A stretch of 64,000 nt of DNA, taken from assembly GCF_037176765.1 (NCBI RefSeq), contig NC_090034.1:23599375-23663374 (forward strand). The letters run 5' to 3'. The translations under genes were made by a program, and so were the position numbers. The stretch is from Anolis sagrei. Lineage: Eukaryota; Chordata; Lepidosauria; Squamata; Anolidae. Below are positions 48,801 to 57,281 of this stretch, in pieces. Within the stretch, counting starts at the first letter, position 1, and the number at the start of each line of letters is the position of its first letter. The notes beneath the pieces were generated by a model. The model worked only from the letters and a program-made list of their open reading frames with translations, was not told where the DNA came from and made no database searches.

Positions 48801-51800
48801 TCTTGAAATGGGCTTTGTGCGGACTAAGCCTGTGTCAAGAACAAAAAAGACGTAGCTAATTTCAGATACCGTAAGTCAAGCAAGGGCCAACTTGGGCCCT
48901 CCAGGCATTTGGACTTCAACTCCCACAACTCGTAATTGTGGAAGTTGGAGTCCAAAATGCCTGGAGGGCCCAAGTTGGCCATGCCTGCCATAAGTTGTAA
49001 TAGTCAAAGTCTGTATTCATACGCACGTGTGACACTGGATTTATATGCAATCTGTTGTCAATATAGAGGGCTGAGAAATTAATAAAAGTGATGAGTCCAA
49101 GCAATACAGTGTTCTAGGTTAGACTTGCAAAGAACCCTGCAGGGTCGTGTTTCGTTTCAATCAGCCACCTCAGTATTGGCTTTTAATGCACGATTGTAAA
49201 ACTAGCAGAACATGGAGCCTGCCATCAAGAAACAGTTTTAAGTCTTCTTTGAATCTGGAGCCTAGTTTCTGCTCTGGAACACTGGATGGCCACACAAAGA
49301 AAACATAACTGGAATTTGCCAAAACTCCACTTCTGATACTGAAAACAAGCTAGTTTGTGGTTATTATTAACTTTATATATATCTCGGTTTCTACCTGTGA
49401 GGATTCAAGGTGGCTAACAATCCCACACTAGACAAGTTTAAAAAGTCCATTAAAACACTTAAATAGTAACTGTGTGTTAAAAACAGATTAAAATACAATA
49501 CATATACTTAAAATGCCTTAAAAAGTTGTAAACAGTGTAGAGATGTGGCACAACCTTTTTGAAGGATGAATCATACTCTGGGAGTTTCCAGAAAGGTCAA
49601 CTTGCTATAGTTACTTTTAAGGAAATAGAACAGTCGAGAAGAACATATGTGTCCCAGGGTTCCTGTTTGCTTACAAAATATAAATCAATGACTTGATATA
49701 TAAATCAAAGACATTGTGAATCAATGTCCATTCTGTTCACCCCAAAATCCACATCCTGAATCCTGAGCATTAGTGATCATTACGAGCCTCGCCTGAACAT
49801 TTTGTAACTTCTCCACAACAAATATTATAAGACATAGTACATCAAATGCTGTGTAACATATTTTTAGACCTACTAGTTGAGTGGAACATATCTTGATCAT
49901 GTTTCAATAGATGGATAAGTTGCCTCTGTGAACTTCTTTCCTTTTCACAGACCTGTTCATGAAAATATTTTTTGTTTTTGTTTTGCAGCAAGCTTTCTTT
50001 CCCCAGAGAAGGGGAGAAAAACACTCCCGACCTCTAATGGTAACACCAGTAGCACCACTCTATTGGGGCCCAGTCTGCTGGATGGAAACTCGCGGGATTC
50101 CTTTGCGTCTCGCTCCCTCGCAGATGTAGCTGAGGTAAAACCATGCTCAATCCATGCACAATGCAGCCTCTAGTGGGGAAGTGAGAAAGTCTAATCTCCT
50201 ATTAGATTATGGTGATGATGATTTACACCCCACTTTTTCTCCCTACAAAAGAGACTCAAAACAGCATGCAAAATATCAATGTTTCAGCACAATTGGTGAA
50301 AGTATGTGCTGCCTGCAGCTTAGCCCTTGAAAGCTATAGTCCACATGAAAAAGCCCATGTTGCACTGTTTCATTTAGGTCAGGTCTGCACAACCGGTGGC
50401 CCTCCAGGTGTTTTGAACTTCAGCTTCCAGAATTCCTGGCCATTGGACAGTCTGGCAATAGAGACTTCTGGGAGTTGGAGTCCCAAACACCTGGAGATCT
50501 GCAGGTTGTGCAGGCCTGTTCTAGTTCAATGCTCAAAGTGCTACACCATGCTGGCTCTCTTTGAATAAATAAATTAATGAAACTTTATTTATAGCCCGCC
50601 CTATCTCCCCGAAGGGACTCAGGATGTCTCACAACAAAATATACAATGGCAAACATTCAATTCTGACAGTAATACATAAACAAATCAATAAACAAATAAA
50701 AAACAACTCAGTAAGTTATAAACCAATATAAATGACCAAGACGTAATATGGGTCCACATGATTGCTAACATATTAAATCATAAAAATATCATTTAAAATA
50801 TTTTAAAATAGGTTTAAATTATTGGGGGGGGGGGATGGTAAACAACAGGTTAACAGGGCGGATGCTAGCTGCTAGGCAAATAGATGTATTTCATCTTCCT
50901 CCTCTCCGTAAGCTAAATTGAATAAATGTGTTTTTAATAGCTTTTTGAAGGAGAGGAGGGAGGAGGCAATTTAACTGTTTAGGGAGGGAGTTCCAGAGGT
51001 GTGTGTGATCACGGAGAAGGTCATCTCTCTCATTCCCACCAACTGCACTTGAGACGGGGGTGGGACCAAGAGCAGGGCCCCCTCCACTGACCACAAGGCT
51101 CATGTTGGTTTATATACGGAGATGCGGTCTTTCAAATAGTCTGGGCCCAAGCCGTTTAGGGCTTTATAGGTAATAACCAGCACTTTGTATTTAGCCTGGA
51201 AGCAGATCATCAAGTGGAGCTGCCGTAATGTAGGAATTGTCCACTCCCTGTATGGCGCTCCTGTTAGTAACCTGGCTGCCGATCTCTGAACCAATTGTAG
51301 CTTCTGAACTGTCTTCAAAAGCACCTCGACGTAGAGAGCCTTGCAGTAGTCCAAACAGGATGTGACCAAGGCATGGACTACAGTGGCCAAGTCTGGTATC
51401 TCAAGTTATGGGCACAGCTGGTGTATTAGTTTAAATTGTGCGAAGGAGCTCCTGGCCACCTCTGACACCTGGAGTTATTTTTATTGCTAGAATAAGTTAT
51501 TCAACTTGTTATCATTTTCATAGAGCTGGACTTCTATTCAGAACAGTATTTAGGACTTAATTTTTCTTGTGAAGTACCCTATTTACTTGAATGTAATGCT
51601 CACCTTTTTTGGCTAAATGACCTTCCCAAAATCAGGGTGCGCATTAGATTTGCATCATAAAGTAATCTTAGTTCTGAGCCGAAGCCAAAGGGGAAGCCGC
51701 TTCTGGAGCTCCTCTTTGAGGGACCTCACCTCTCATTTACTGGCTGGGGCTCAATGCTATGCAATGATGGGATTTGTAGTTTGGTACAGCATCAGCACTC

Positions 51801-52448
51801 TTTGGCAGAGAACGCCCAAGACCTTGTAAAACTGCAGCACCCATGACTCCAAAGCACTGAGCCATGGCAGGTAAAGTGGATTCATTTTACAGCATAGATG
51901 CACCCCAAGGCTTACTTTTCAATTGCTGGAAGCTTTGGTGTTCTAACATTTTAGTTTTTAAAGAGAGAGTTCTAAGCAGGCAGCAAATTATAATTTTTTG
52001 GCCAAATTACAAAGAAGAATGTCTTGCTGCTGCAGATTACATTCAACAGCAATTTTTTTCCGTTCCAGGGTTTTGAAAATTAGGGTGTGCATTAGACTCA
52101 GTGGCGCATTAGTCTCAAGGAAATATGGGTATTCCATAATGTGCCCATTTTCTTACAGCACATGCCTAGTTTAAAAAATGGTTTCAGCTAAACCTCTCCA
52201 GTGCATCAAACCCATCGAGCAACAATGGATAGTCTTAAGTGGAGATTTAGAATGAATCCATGCTTTCCTCCCTTGTTTTGCAGGTGGATTCCCAGCTGGC
52301 TTGCATGATGAATGAGAACAGCATTGATTACATATCCCGTTTCAATGACCTGGCTCAGGAGCTGTCCATACCGGAGTCTGTCCGCCGAGAGGTCCTCTTT
52401 GATGGAGGCAGCAGCGGTGGCCCTCCAGTCAGTGACCTCTCTCAGTGA
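18835..52448 (+). CDS. CRAMP1: CRAMP1, cramped chromatin regulator homolog (complete coding sequence, 20 coding exons)
   Basis: Vertebrate homolog of Drosophila Cramped, a nuclear SANT/Myb-like protein of the Polycomb-related group, reported to control linker histone expression. Coding exons: 18835-19252, 26135-26328, 26923-27076, 28283-28366, 30579-30627, 32109-32194, 33364-33487, 34067-34148, 35053-36324, 38612-38786, 39991-40172, 41145-41219, 42884-42965, 44653-44757, 46648-46829, 47233-47313, 48067-48298, 48564-48728, 49989-50134, 52284-52448. They total 4,053 nt, 1,350 residues plus stop, against about 1,270 in human. The protein opens [11 protein letters not shown], has an acidic Ser/Glu-rich N-terminus with a short Asn run, the SANT domain at about residues 184-250, and a conserved C-terminus ending SDLSQ. 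The ATG lies one base after the exon-2 acceptor, as in mammals. All phases fit. Confidence 0.96.
19500..20395 (-). mobile_element. CR1-type LINE 3' portion
   Basis: The minus strand reads an RT remnant, [19 protein letters not shown], with [13 protein letters not shown] before it (20132-20371). The long CR1 C-terminal region and 3' end follow, out to the tail at 19500 (tagatttggaagagaatcca, gacagatggccattcagcct). Multiple frame losses; old. Confidence 0.75.
20425..20778. mobile_element. Non-autonomous hAT-like element
   Basis: The inverted ends gtcctcaaact and agtttgaggac enclose about 350 bp with no coding region. The sub-terminal text ggccaggtcacagtgcctca also echoes inversely. It lies next to the CR1 fragment. 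Confidence 0.55.
21062..21365 (+). mobile_element. Sauria-type SINE
   Basis: The tRNA-like head (cagtggcacagctggttaaa, B box ggtcggcggttcgaatac), conserved body (tgtgagtagatcaataggta) and Bov-B-like tail (agttggacacgactagacgt) are all present. Confidence 0.85.
21366..22920. other. CRAMP1 intron 2, no recognised feature
   Basis: AT-rich intron DNA. No exon, RNA gene or repeat that I can name. Confidence 0.45.
22921..23127. mobile_element. Palindromic PLE-end element
   Basis: ttgctgtgagtttttcgggc at the left is inverted at the right (gaaaaactcacagcagcaca), then ttcaggccatgaaagctctt. Same family as 4360-4588 and 34615-34829, but in the opposite orientation and more diverged. No clear target duplication. 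Confidence 0.65.
23146..23282. mobile_element. Foldback MITE, 'tccaggtgttttggac' family
   Basis: Arms cagtggttaccaacctttgg and ccaaaggttgggaacagctg, with inner inverted tccaggtgttttgaacttca. The outer ends resemble hAT termini. Confidence 0.65.
23310..23572 (+). mobile_element. tRNA-derived SINE, second family
   Basis: The head gagcccctggtgacgcagta and B-box-like ggtcagcagtttgaatccag are followed by a body (cagctccagcttctcatgcg) and a tail (tttctcaagttgctcctaac) that differ from the Sauria type. It pairs with 6636-6890. Confidence 0.75.
24318..25105 (-). mobile_element. CR1-type LINE 3' portion
   Basis: Runs from the reversed tail (gaatcagagagttggaaaag, accgtccagtccaaccctca) to an RT remnant on the minus strand ([14 protein letters not shown]). 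It parallels the copy at 19500-20395. Confidence 0.7.
25208..25228. repeat. Poly-C run
   Basis: About 20 consecutive C in intron 2. The length is likely uncertain in any assembly. Confidence 0.8.
25336..25939. mobile_element. Non-autonomous hAT-like element
   Basis: Ends cagtggttcccaacc and ggttgggaaccacag, with no coding region. The flanks ctttaaaa and ctctaaac could be a diverged 8-bp hAT target duplication. Confidence 0.6.
26135..27076 (+). CDS. CRAMP1: CRAMP1 SANT/Myb-like domain exons
   Basis: Two exons (26135-26328 and 26923-27076) encode the SANT domain. It begins [21 protein letters not shown], continues [19 protein letters not shown] and ends [19 protein letters not shown]. The spaced aromatic residues (W, F, Y/W) of the three helices are all present. 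This is the most conserved part of the protein, expected to contact chromatin or partner proteins. Confidence 0.93.
26403..26530. mobile_element. Foldback MITE, 'tccaggtgttttggac' family
   Basis: Near-perfect hairpin: catgggcaaacttgggccct at the left and gtccaggtttgcccatgctt at the right, with a central inverted cctaacagcc/ggctgttagg. It sits in the short CRAMP1 intron just downstream of the exon ending at 26328. Confidence 0.8.
27077..28260. other. CRAMP1 intron, no recognised feature
   Basis: AT-rich. A ~35-bp direct repeat (ttctctaaaaattcctaaat twice near 28130-28190) is the only structure seen. Confidence 0.45.
28262..28282 (+). repeat. Poly-C tract forming the 3' splice site of a CRAMP1 exon
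   Basis: An uninterrupted run of about 18 C is followed directly by AG and the exon 28283-28366 ([15 protein letters not shown]...). The homopolymer is the whole polypyrimidine tract of this acceptor. Confidence 0.85.
29043..29928. mobile_element. DNA transposon-derived element with caggcagtcc termini
   Basis: Inverted ends caggcagtccctgagttaca and ctaaggactgcctg. The interior (gagacaacaggaagtgaggg, ccacaacaagccaaattt) is shared with the copy at 44889-45672. No coding region. Confidence 0.7.
30787..31533. mobile_element. MITE with 'tactcgagtataagcc' ends, split by SINE and AT repeats
   Basis: Left end atatatactcaagtataagc and right end gaaaaactcaaatatatatg are inverted, with further echoes (actcgagtataagccaaggg; gacttgaatataagctgatg). 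A SINE piece and ATC/TAA microsatellites lie in the middle. Confidence 0.5.
31243..31378 (-). mobile_element. Truncated Sauria-type SINE
   Basis: Reversed tail and body only, from aggtaaaggttgtcccctga to ggccggcatgactgcaagg. Confidence 0.8.
31670..31778 (+). mobile_element. 3' tail of a CR1/L2-type LINE
   Basis: gtaaaccgcgttgagtcgcc and aaacggcggtatacaagtat are followed by an (AAAT)n tail. Confidence 0.6.
32425..32690 (+). mobile_element. CR1-type LINE fragment (RT domain)
   Basis: The reading [20 protein letters not shown], then [20 protein letters not shown], resembles the CR1 RT block around its F/YADDTK motif. Confidence 0.65.
33677..34000 (-). mobile_element. Sauria-type SINE
   Basis: From the reversed tail taaaggtttcccttgacatt to the head actgcgccactgggggctcc. 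It lies within the CRAMP1 intron 33488-34066 and fills more than half of it. Confidence 0.85.
34149..35052 (+). other. CRAMP1: CRAMP1 intron with U12-type (minor spliceosome) signals
   Basis: The donor after exon 34067-34148 is GTATCCTCC, close to the U12 consensus GTATCCTTT. A perfect U12 branch-point word, TTCCTTAAC, lies at 35031-35039, about 13 nt before the AG at 35051-35052. There is no long polypyrimidine tract next to the acceptor. The preceding intron (33488-34066) also starts GTATCC and has the weaker word TTCCTTAC at 34047-34054. Confidence 0.8.
34615..34829. mobile_element. Miniature palindromic PLE-end element with target duplication
   Basis: The arms atcgggctttcatggccaaa ... 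gagttttcttggctgtatga and tcatacagccaagaaaactc form a long hairpin. The flanks attagagtt at 34606-34614 and 34830-34838 are an exact 9-bp target duplication. It lies inside the candidate U12-type intron. Confidence 0.8.
35053..36324 (+). CDS. CRAMP1: CRAMP1 large central exon
   Basis: A single 1,272-nt exon coding for 424 residues (about 398-821). It contains conserved blocks [49 protein letters not shown] and [20 protein letters not shown], separated by poorly conserved Ser/Pro-rich linkers that are probably disordered. It opens in frame after a TTAG acceptor and ends at CCG/GTAAGT. Confidence 0.92.
37069..37640 (-). other. CpG-rich block inside the Helitron, resembling a captured first exon
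   Basis: On the minus strand an ATG at 37252 opens 28 codons ([16 protein letters not shown], then Glu-rich, ending PLLLSQEP). They end exactly at a CCG/GTAAG donor, so the exon part would be 37169-37252. Upstream is strongly CpG-rich DNA. This looks like promoter, 5' UTR and first coding exon of a host gene picked up by the Helitron. The parent gene was not recognised. It could also be GC-rich Helitron filler. Confidence 0.4.
37640..38035. mobile_element. Cluster of 'ggcccttccacaca / cagtgtgga' foldback pieces
   Basis: ggaatatatgacagtgtgga, gggcccttccacacacccat, gaatatatggcagtgtggac and cagggcccttccacacatca are repeated in both directions, as several nested partial copies. Confidence 0.6.
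38421..38560. mobile_element. Foldback MITE, 'tccaggtgttttggac' family
   Basis: Hairpin from ggcatgggcaaacttcagcc to gaagtttgccccacctgatc with inner arms cctaacagcc/ggctgttagg. It ends about 50 bp before a CRAMP1 exon acceptor. Confidence 0.75.
38787..39485. other. CRAMP1 intron, no recognised feature
   Basis: No repeat or exon that I can support. Confidence 0.4.
39490..39880 (-). mobile_element. PLE fragment (terminal region)
   Basis: ctgggttgttgtaggttttt, tcctgacgtttcacctgcat, tgggtttatatatctgtgga, then gtgattagctgttcctgatt. It matches the left end of the PLE at 43068 and runs further into the body region that the 43068 copy lacks. Confidence 0.7.
40173..42597. other. CRAMP1 introns without recognised repeats
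   Basis: Contains the small exon 41145-41219. Elsewhere I see only an exact tandem duplication near 41037-41083 (aaggctgctttctggtggtt twice). Confidence 0.4.
42598..42725 (-). repeat. Unassigned ~130-bp interspersed repeat
   Basis: tttgttcctgggttataaat and cctaattgattctatcataa are the reverse of the copies at 47905, 58898/60406 and 60768. Confidence 0.55.
43068..44147 (+). mobile_element. Penelope-like element (PLE), truncated, with GIY-YIG endonuclease and inverted ends
   Basis: Ends of ~235-270 bp are inverted: taggttcttgtgggtttttt at the left and aaacccacaagaaccta at the right. Between them the plus strand reads [20 protein letters not shown], then the GIY-YIG domain ([15 protein letters not shown] from 43514, followed by a [11 protein letters not shown] helix), then [18 protein letters not shown]. 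The RT part is missing and the frame is not continuous. The flanks are atggctaaacct at 43056-43067 and 44148-44159, a perfect 12-bp target duplication. It lies in the CRAMP1 intron 42966-44652. Confidence 0.85.
44170..44507 (+). mobile_element. Bov-B (RTE) LINE 3' fragment
   Basis: gagagtgccttggactgcga through gtcggagacgactgaacgaa matches the last part of the Bov-B at 58976-60405. It keeps the segment (aaaaggaagaggggccgacc region) that is deleted there. The PLE sits directly upstream. Confidence 0.88.
44889..45672. mobile_element. DNA transposon-derived element with cagtcc/ctgcctg ends, holding a SINE
   Basis: Shares its interior with 29043-29928 (gagacaacaggaagtgaaca; acaacaagccacatttttac) and ends at cataacttgggctgcctg. 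A SINE (45289-45590) and a CT/CA repeat are inserted. Confidence 0.65.
45289..45590 (+). mobile_element. Sauria-type SINE nested in a DNA element
   Basis: Head ttggtggtgcaacgggttaa, body tgtgagtagatcaataggta, tail caggactacacttaatgtca. Confidence 0.8.
45735..45905. repeat. TG/TA and CA dinucleotide microsatellite
   Basis: Long alternating purine-pyrimidine tract (tgtgtgtatgtatg, then tatatatata, then acacacacac), able in principle to form Z-DNA or hairpins. A second (CA)14 lies at 46151-46178. Confidence 0.85.
45952..46190 (-). mobile_element. 3' tail of a CR1/L2-type LINE
   Basis: ccagaaggcactcagggcgg and ctcacagcataaacgataca are the reversed tail, ending in (CA)n. Confidence 0.5.
47036..47090 (-). 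mobile_element. Helitron 3' terminus
   Basis: actagctgtcccctgccatg and tgttgctgtggcccag are the reverse complement of the Helitron end at 38150-38179 (hairpin plus CTAG, then T). The rest of this element is not resolved. Confidence 0.65.
47905..48040 (+). repeat. Unassigned ~130-bp interspersed repeat with (ATT)n tail
   Basis: actgcaggatgtcccaccag, tttttatgatagaaccaatt and aggaaatgacatttagaacc, ending at ttattattatta. It finishes less than 30 bp before a CRAMP1 exon. Confidence 0.6.
48880..48990. mobile_element. Foldback MITE, 'tccaggtgttttggac' family (short)
   Basis: caagggccaacttgggccct and agggcccaagttggccatgc as inverted arms. Confidence 0.7.
50380..50520. mobile_element. Foldback MITE, 'tccaggtgttttggac' family
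   Basis: Left arm tctgcacaaccggtggccct, right arm ctgcaggttgtgcaggcctg, with inner ccaggtgttttgaacttcag/gagtcccaaacacctgg. Confidence 0.7.
50560..51480 (-). mobile_element. L2/CR1-type LINE 3' part
   Basis: The minus strand reads [40 protein letters not shown] and [20 protein letters not shown], then [16 protein letters not shown]. This is the standard C-terminal pol region of L2-type LINEs. The 3' tail (tagcccgccctatctccccg reversed) is at the left. Broken in frame. Confidence 0.85.
51575..52131. mobile_element. MITE with TA-flanked inverted ends
   Basis: taccctatttacttgaatgt and tctcaaggaaatatgggta are inverted ends, with a second inverted layer (aatgctcacc; ggcgcattag). No coding region. 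Perhaps Tc1/mariner-related. Confidence 0.6.
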
Positions 52449-54429
52449 GCATGTATCTATATATAACCAGCTGGCTGGTAGAAACCTTTGAACTGTCCCA
52501 CAACGTGGAGAGGAATGACATTACAGCTATGCAGTGAGACTTTGTTGTTGTTCTGGCTTGCGTATTATGCCTCGTGAGAAGATCAGGCATTGTCTTCAAC
52601 AGTCCACAGTTCCTGGGAGGTGCAATATGCTAGGAACAGCACGAGTGGGAGTGTGGGAAACGACATGCAAGGCTGGGGACAACCAAGTTTATCGGACACT
52701 GTAAATATATGAGATGGAACAATCTGGGCACGATACCCCACAAGCTACATTGTTATACTGTAAGCCAAAATCCTCATGATGATAACCTACATTTTAAACT
52801 GGAAAGGGAGTGTAGTGGTATTCTCTAGATTTTTGTTTCTTTAAAAAATGCAGTTGTAATAAACTAGGTTCCCTGTCTCTCAGTTGCCATGGCTGACAAC
52901 TCAGTCAAATAGATATTCCCAATTCATTCTTCTCTGCTTTTGCCAGAATTTGTTTTCACATGCATCACATTCACTGACATTCCAACATAACATGGGAAGC
53001 TCAATGGGATTTTTTTCCAACATAAAAAGCAGGCTCAGGATCTGAGGGCCTTGCACCCAAACCTCTCATCTCAGTTAGGATCCCTTTGAATGTATTGGCA
53101 CACTTTATGTTTATGCTTTTCCAGAAAGCAGTCCTCGCTTCATGAGTTGCCTTCCATTCCCTTTAAGTGCTAGAAACGTTGTTGAAAGAGGCTCTCACTA
53201 TACTCCCAGTTTTAAATTTGGGAATATTGTCCTCTTTCATCTTTTAGTGCTCACTTCATTTTATTTAAGCATCCTCTTGAAAATAAAATCTATCAGAAGA
53301 TGCTGTTTTCTAATAGTTGAAAAGGAATGGTTAGCATGAATATGCCCTACAAATGCAATAAAGTGGGGAGAGAATGTAATTCTAGAATTTGCTTCCAAGA
53401 AATGCCAAATCCCCCAAAATTGAAAAATGGGTTATAGGGTATGACACATTTTTAGCTCAGAAGAGAATATTGTGCACAAATAAAAACCATCAGATGTATC
53501 GAATCACTACATTACAAGGTTTGGACAATTGTATTTTATAGCAAAAGAGCGCACATTCTCAGCACGTTGTTTTCAATTTGTTCAGATAGATTTGGTACCT
53601 TTTGGAAGCAAACTTCACAAGGCACTTCCTTTTTCTTTGTAATTTTAAACTAGAGTTCATTGCTCCGCTTCATTGAGATCAAAGTGATCTTCATCAGGTC
53701 TTCATATGTTTGTCTGCTAGAATTGAAGTATGAGGGAACAAACTGATCTTCGTTAGGTCTTGTATTTGACTCTTAGAATTGAAATACGTGGGCTCAGATC
53801 AATGAGAATTCATTTTGGCACTTCTATGTTATCACTTTTCCTTGCACTCTTGTAAAGAGGACTCATTCCCACATGACCACACACTTTCTTGAGCATCCAC
53901 AAGCAGGACTATGTTAAAATGGGTTCTTTCGTTATTAATTCTGGATAATGTTAGTACTAGCAGGAACTTGGCTTTCCAAACATGCGCTATTTCTGATTAT
54001 TCTCTTATTTGTCTCTCATTCTTCCTTTCATGTCTTTGTTTGGAGATAAAACTTTGGAATCATAACCCACAGGAGTTGTGTGATTTCAACATAATATTTA
54101 TGTCAAGAGAACAAGAAACATAGGCAGCTGTTGTTATCTCCTTGATTTCTGGAAGCTATCTATTTTTTTGAAATTTTCCTCAATACTTCCTTTTCTTAGG
54201 AGCAGTCGTTTCGTTGCATAATGCAGAAGCCTCTTTTAGGTTTGAACACAAAATACTTTAAAAGTTGTGTTTTTTTCTGAAATGGCAGAGTCCCCCATGC
54301 AGCACTGAAGTAAGCTGTAAGTGGCTGAGCTTCCATAACAAAATCATGGGTGGATTTCTAGAAATGGCATAACCAAGAATCATGCTTTTCTTCATGGATT
54401 GTATTAGTATGGTTCTCTTTTATTGTAAT

Positions 54430-54850
54430 ACTTACCTTTTCTCTAATTGTTTGAAGTTCCTAAGTTGGTGTATGAGCCCTGGTCTAGACCTGGAGAGAAT
54501 GGCTGTATTATCTGCATACAGCAAGATGGGGACTTCCCTTTTACCCAATCTGGGTAATTGACCTTGTGGGTCCATCATGACTTCCTCAAGATCATTCAGG
54601 AATAAGTTAAACAGAGTAGGAGCTAAGATACAGCCCTGCCTTACCCCTCTGGTCACTTGAATTGGCCCTGAAATTTGGCCATGGGCTGCATCTAACCTGT
54701 AAACTACTATCTCTGTAAAGTTCTTTAATGAGAAGGAGCAGTCTTTTATCAGTTAGGTACTTATCTAATTTGGCCCATAGTTTGGGTCTGGAGACTGAAT
54801 CAAATGCAGCTTTTAAATCCATTATGGCCACAATTGTCTCCCCACCCCCA
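54430..54850 (-). mobile_element. LINE RT fragment
   Basis: The minus strand reads MAIMDLKAAFDSVSRPKLWA, then TRGVRQGCILAPTLFNLFLN and VPILLYADNTAILS (RT motifs A, B and C). The YADN in place of YADD and frame changes mark it as dead. The clade was not assigned. Confidence 0.75.
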
Positions 54851-56439
54851 AGAATTCTGCCATGATTTCTGTCTTGTTTCAGGCCACAATCTCCCTTCGC
54901 AGTCCTTGGTGCTTATCGAAATAATGGCCCAGCACTTCTTATTGCCCTGATAGAGCACTTTGTGTGCTTGGGCTCCCTTGTTCTCAAAGAGAATGTGTTC
55001 TGTGTTCAGTGAGGCATCCTCAAATGTGTGAATATCCTTTCATAATAGAACAATGTTTGAAGTTTTGATAAGTCGACAGTGGCGGCTCTGAATGTGCATT
55101 TAGCAAGGCAACTTAAATGCTTCCAGTGCCAAAACATGTTTATCCGACCAGTTTTTTGCATGGACGAGGCTCTATTTTCTGATCATTGTCTCAAGGCATT
55201 TTATAGTTGTGTCATCCATATAAGGCCTTCGCTCAACATAATGTTTTCTTCAACATAATGCCTTGGGTTTATTTAGGCTTAATCGTTTAGTATAGTATGT
55301 TGTTTCTGTCCCTGGTTTTTTTTTTAAACGAGCTCTTCAATCTGAGTGCTATTTCACTTCTGTCCCATGCTTCTGTATTTCTGAAAGGGTGGATTTTCAC
55401 CTTATGTATGTCAGGAGTATTTGCGAATCTTACAGCTTGAAATTAGGACCTGCCATTCCCATCTCCTTTCCTTGTAAACCAGCACACTTTCCTCGGCCGC
55501 AAAGTCAGAAGCGGAAGAGCAATTTGTCATCAGTTTTGAGGACAGAAGTATTACATACTTTGTTGCTCAAAGAAGACTTGAAGAATCCAAAGAAAAGCAA
55601 AAATTAATGAGGTTATTCCCCAACATTAAATACTAAATATCAACTCTTGTTTGGTTGAAATTGTTTTTAAACTTGGCCACAAGGCCACACTAAATGCCTT
55701 TTGCCCCATTTCCGAACTAATATTGGGTAGCCACTAAGATGGGGATACCTGCCGTTCATTTATTCGTGTCTTGTGCTTCAAAACTGTGCACTTAAAACGA
55801 GTAATAATGTTGGCTTCAATCAGTGTTTTATTGTGATTGCTCTTCAATCCCATATGTGAAGTATGTGCACTTTGGCTGGTGTTGAATTTACTCAAATGCC
55901 TTACGATCAGGCATTTGAGAAGCAACATGGATGTCAGTGCCGGGTGGATCTCTAGAAATGTACTATTTCGGCCCCTTCAGACAACTGTGAGTTTATCGCA
56001 AAGTCCATTTGAGTAATGACCTGCAGGCAGGGCTTGCTTCTAAGCTTGACTTCCCCTGACTTCTTCACATTTGCCCGAAACACTGAGAAAATAATATCTT
56101 TTCTATGTTTAGCTGGTTTCCATTCATGCAATTTGTTCCTGGAAAGCCAAATGCAGTAATGTTGCTTCAATATGAGATGGTTCACTGAAAAGTGTATTAT
56201 ATTCTCAGTGTATTTACTTAAGATTATACATATAAATTAGGGACTTGCATTAAAAAAAATTGTTTACAGGACAGAGGGAGCATTGGAGGTGAGCAACTTG
56301 TGTTGTTCGCTTAATGTTGGAGGAATCCAGACTAGAATATATATGTAGACTACACTGTATATGAATTGGTCTCTTAATTCGAAAGAATCCATCAGGAGTT
56401 TCACAACCACAATGCCCTTTGGAATGAAGTGAAAGTATG

Positions 56440-56570
56440 TATTTATTTATTTGCTGTATTTCTATACCGCATTTTTTCAGCCCTTGACAGGCGACTCAAT
56501 GCGGTTTATGTAGGAACAAATTCCCAAAAACTGTACCCCAAATCTACCCCAAAACGTTCAATGAGCCTTT
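56440..56570 (-). mobile_element. 3' tail of a LINE
   Basis: gctgtatttctataccgcat and gcgactcaatgcggtttatg are the reversed common tail. Confidence 0.5.
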
Positions 56571-57281
56571 TTATGCTTCCTCCTTTCCAGCCATCTTAAG
56601 CAATTCCCAGTTAATTGTATCTGCCAAGATCATCTGTCCTTTGACTTGACAAAGCTTTTGTGGTTTGGCATTGCATTTTCTTTTTGGGTTTTTTTGGGCG
56701 GGAGGGGGTGCATTTGCAAACAGAAACACATACACATATGCACAGAAGTAAACGGATGCATCTGTAAGTAAAATACTGCATTTTCACATTACCTTTTGAA
56801 AACACTTCTCTTGACTCTGTGTTTATCTGTCAGTGTTGAATACGTGAAAATGGCAGCAAAGCACTACAGCACTGAGTTATCATTCATTGCCAAAATGTGA
56901 TAACTGGCTCTAGAGCTTGTGGGTTTAGCAGCAAACTTTGTTGCTGTTTTTTTTTAAAAAAAATAGAATAAAATAAAATAAAAATAACAATAGTTAAGCC
57001 ATATCATCTAAAAGGGTTTTTTCCTGTATTGTTTGAGGTGTGAATTTGTTTTATACATAATAAATATATAGTGTATGTATAAAGCAAGAAGCCTGCCCTT
57101 ATCTGATTATTTTGTTTTGTATCATATTGTAAATTATATTATTTATTATTTACCAGTGTTTGTTTTGCGGGGGAGGAGGAGAAAGGTGTTTGGGTTATTT
57201 AATATAATATACAAAAATGCTGTCAATGCCTCTGTTTTCAATTACCAATTCAACCTGTAAAATTGAATTGTAAAATTGTTT

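Larger units (their letters stand above)
52449..57085 (+). other. CRAMP1: Probable CRAMP1 3' UTR region
   Basis: Follows the stop codon at 52446-52448. AATAAA signals are at 52858, 53357 and 57059; which are used cannot be told from the sequence. A diverged local duplication (gatcttcatcaggtcttcat / gatcttcgttaggtcttgta) is near 53690-53770, and a LINE fragment is at 54430. The long A/T-rich text with few repeats fits a long 3' UTR, but its extent is inferred. Confidence 0.4.
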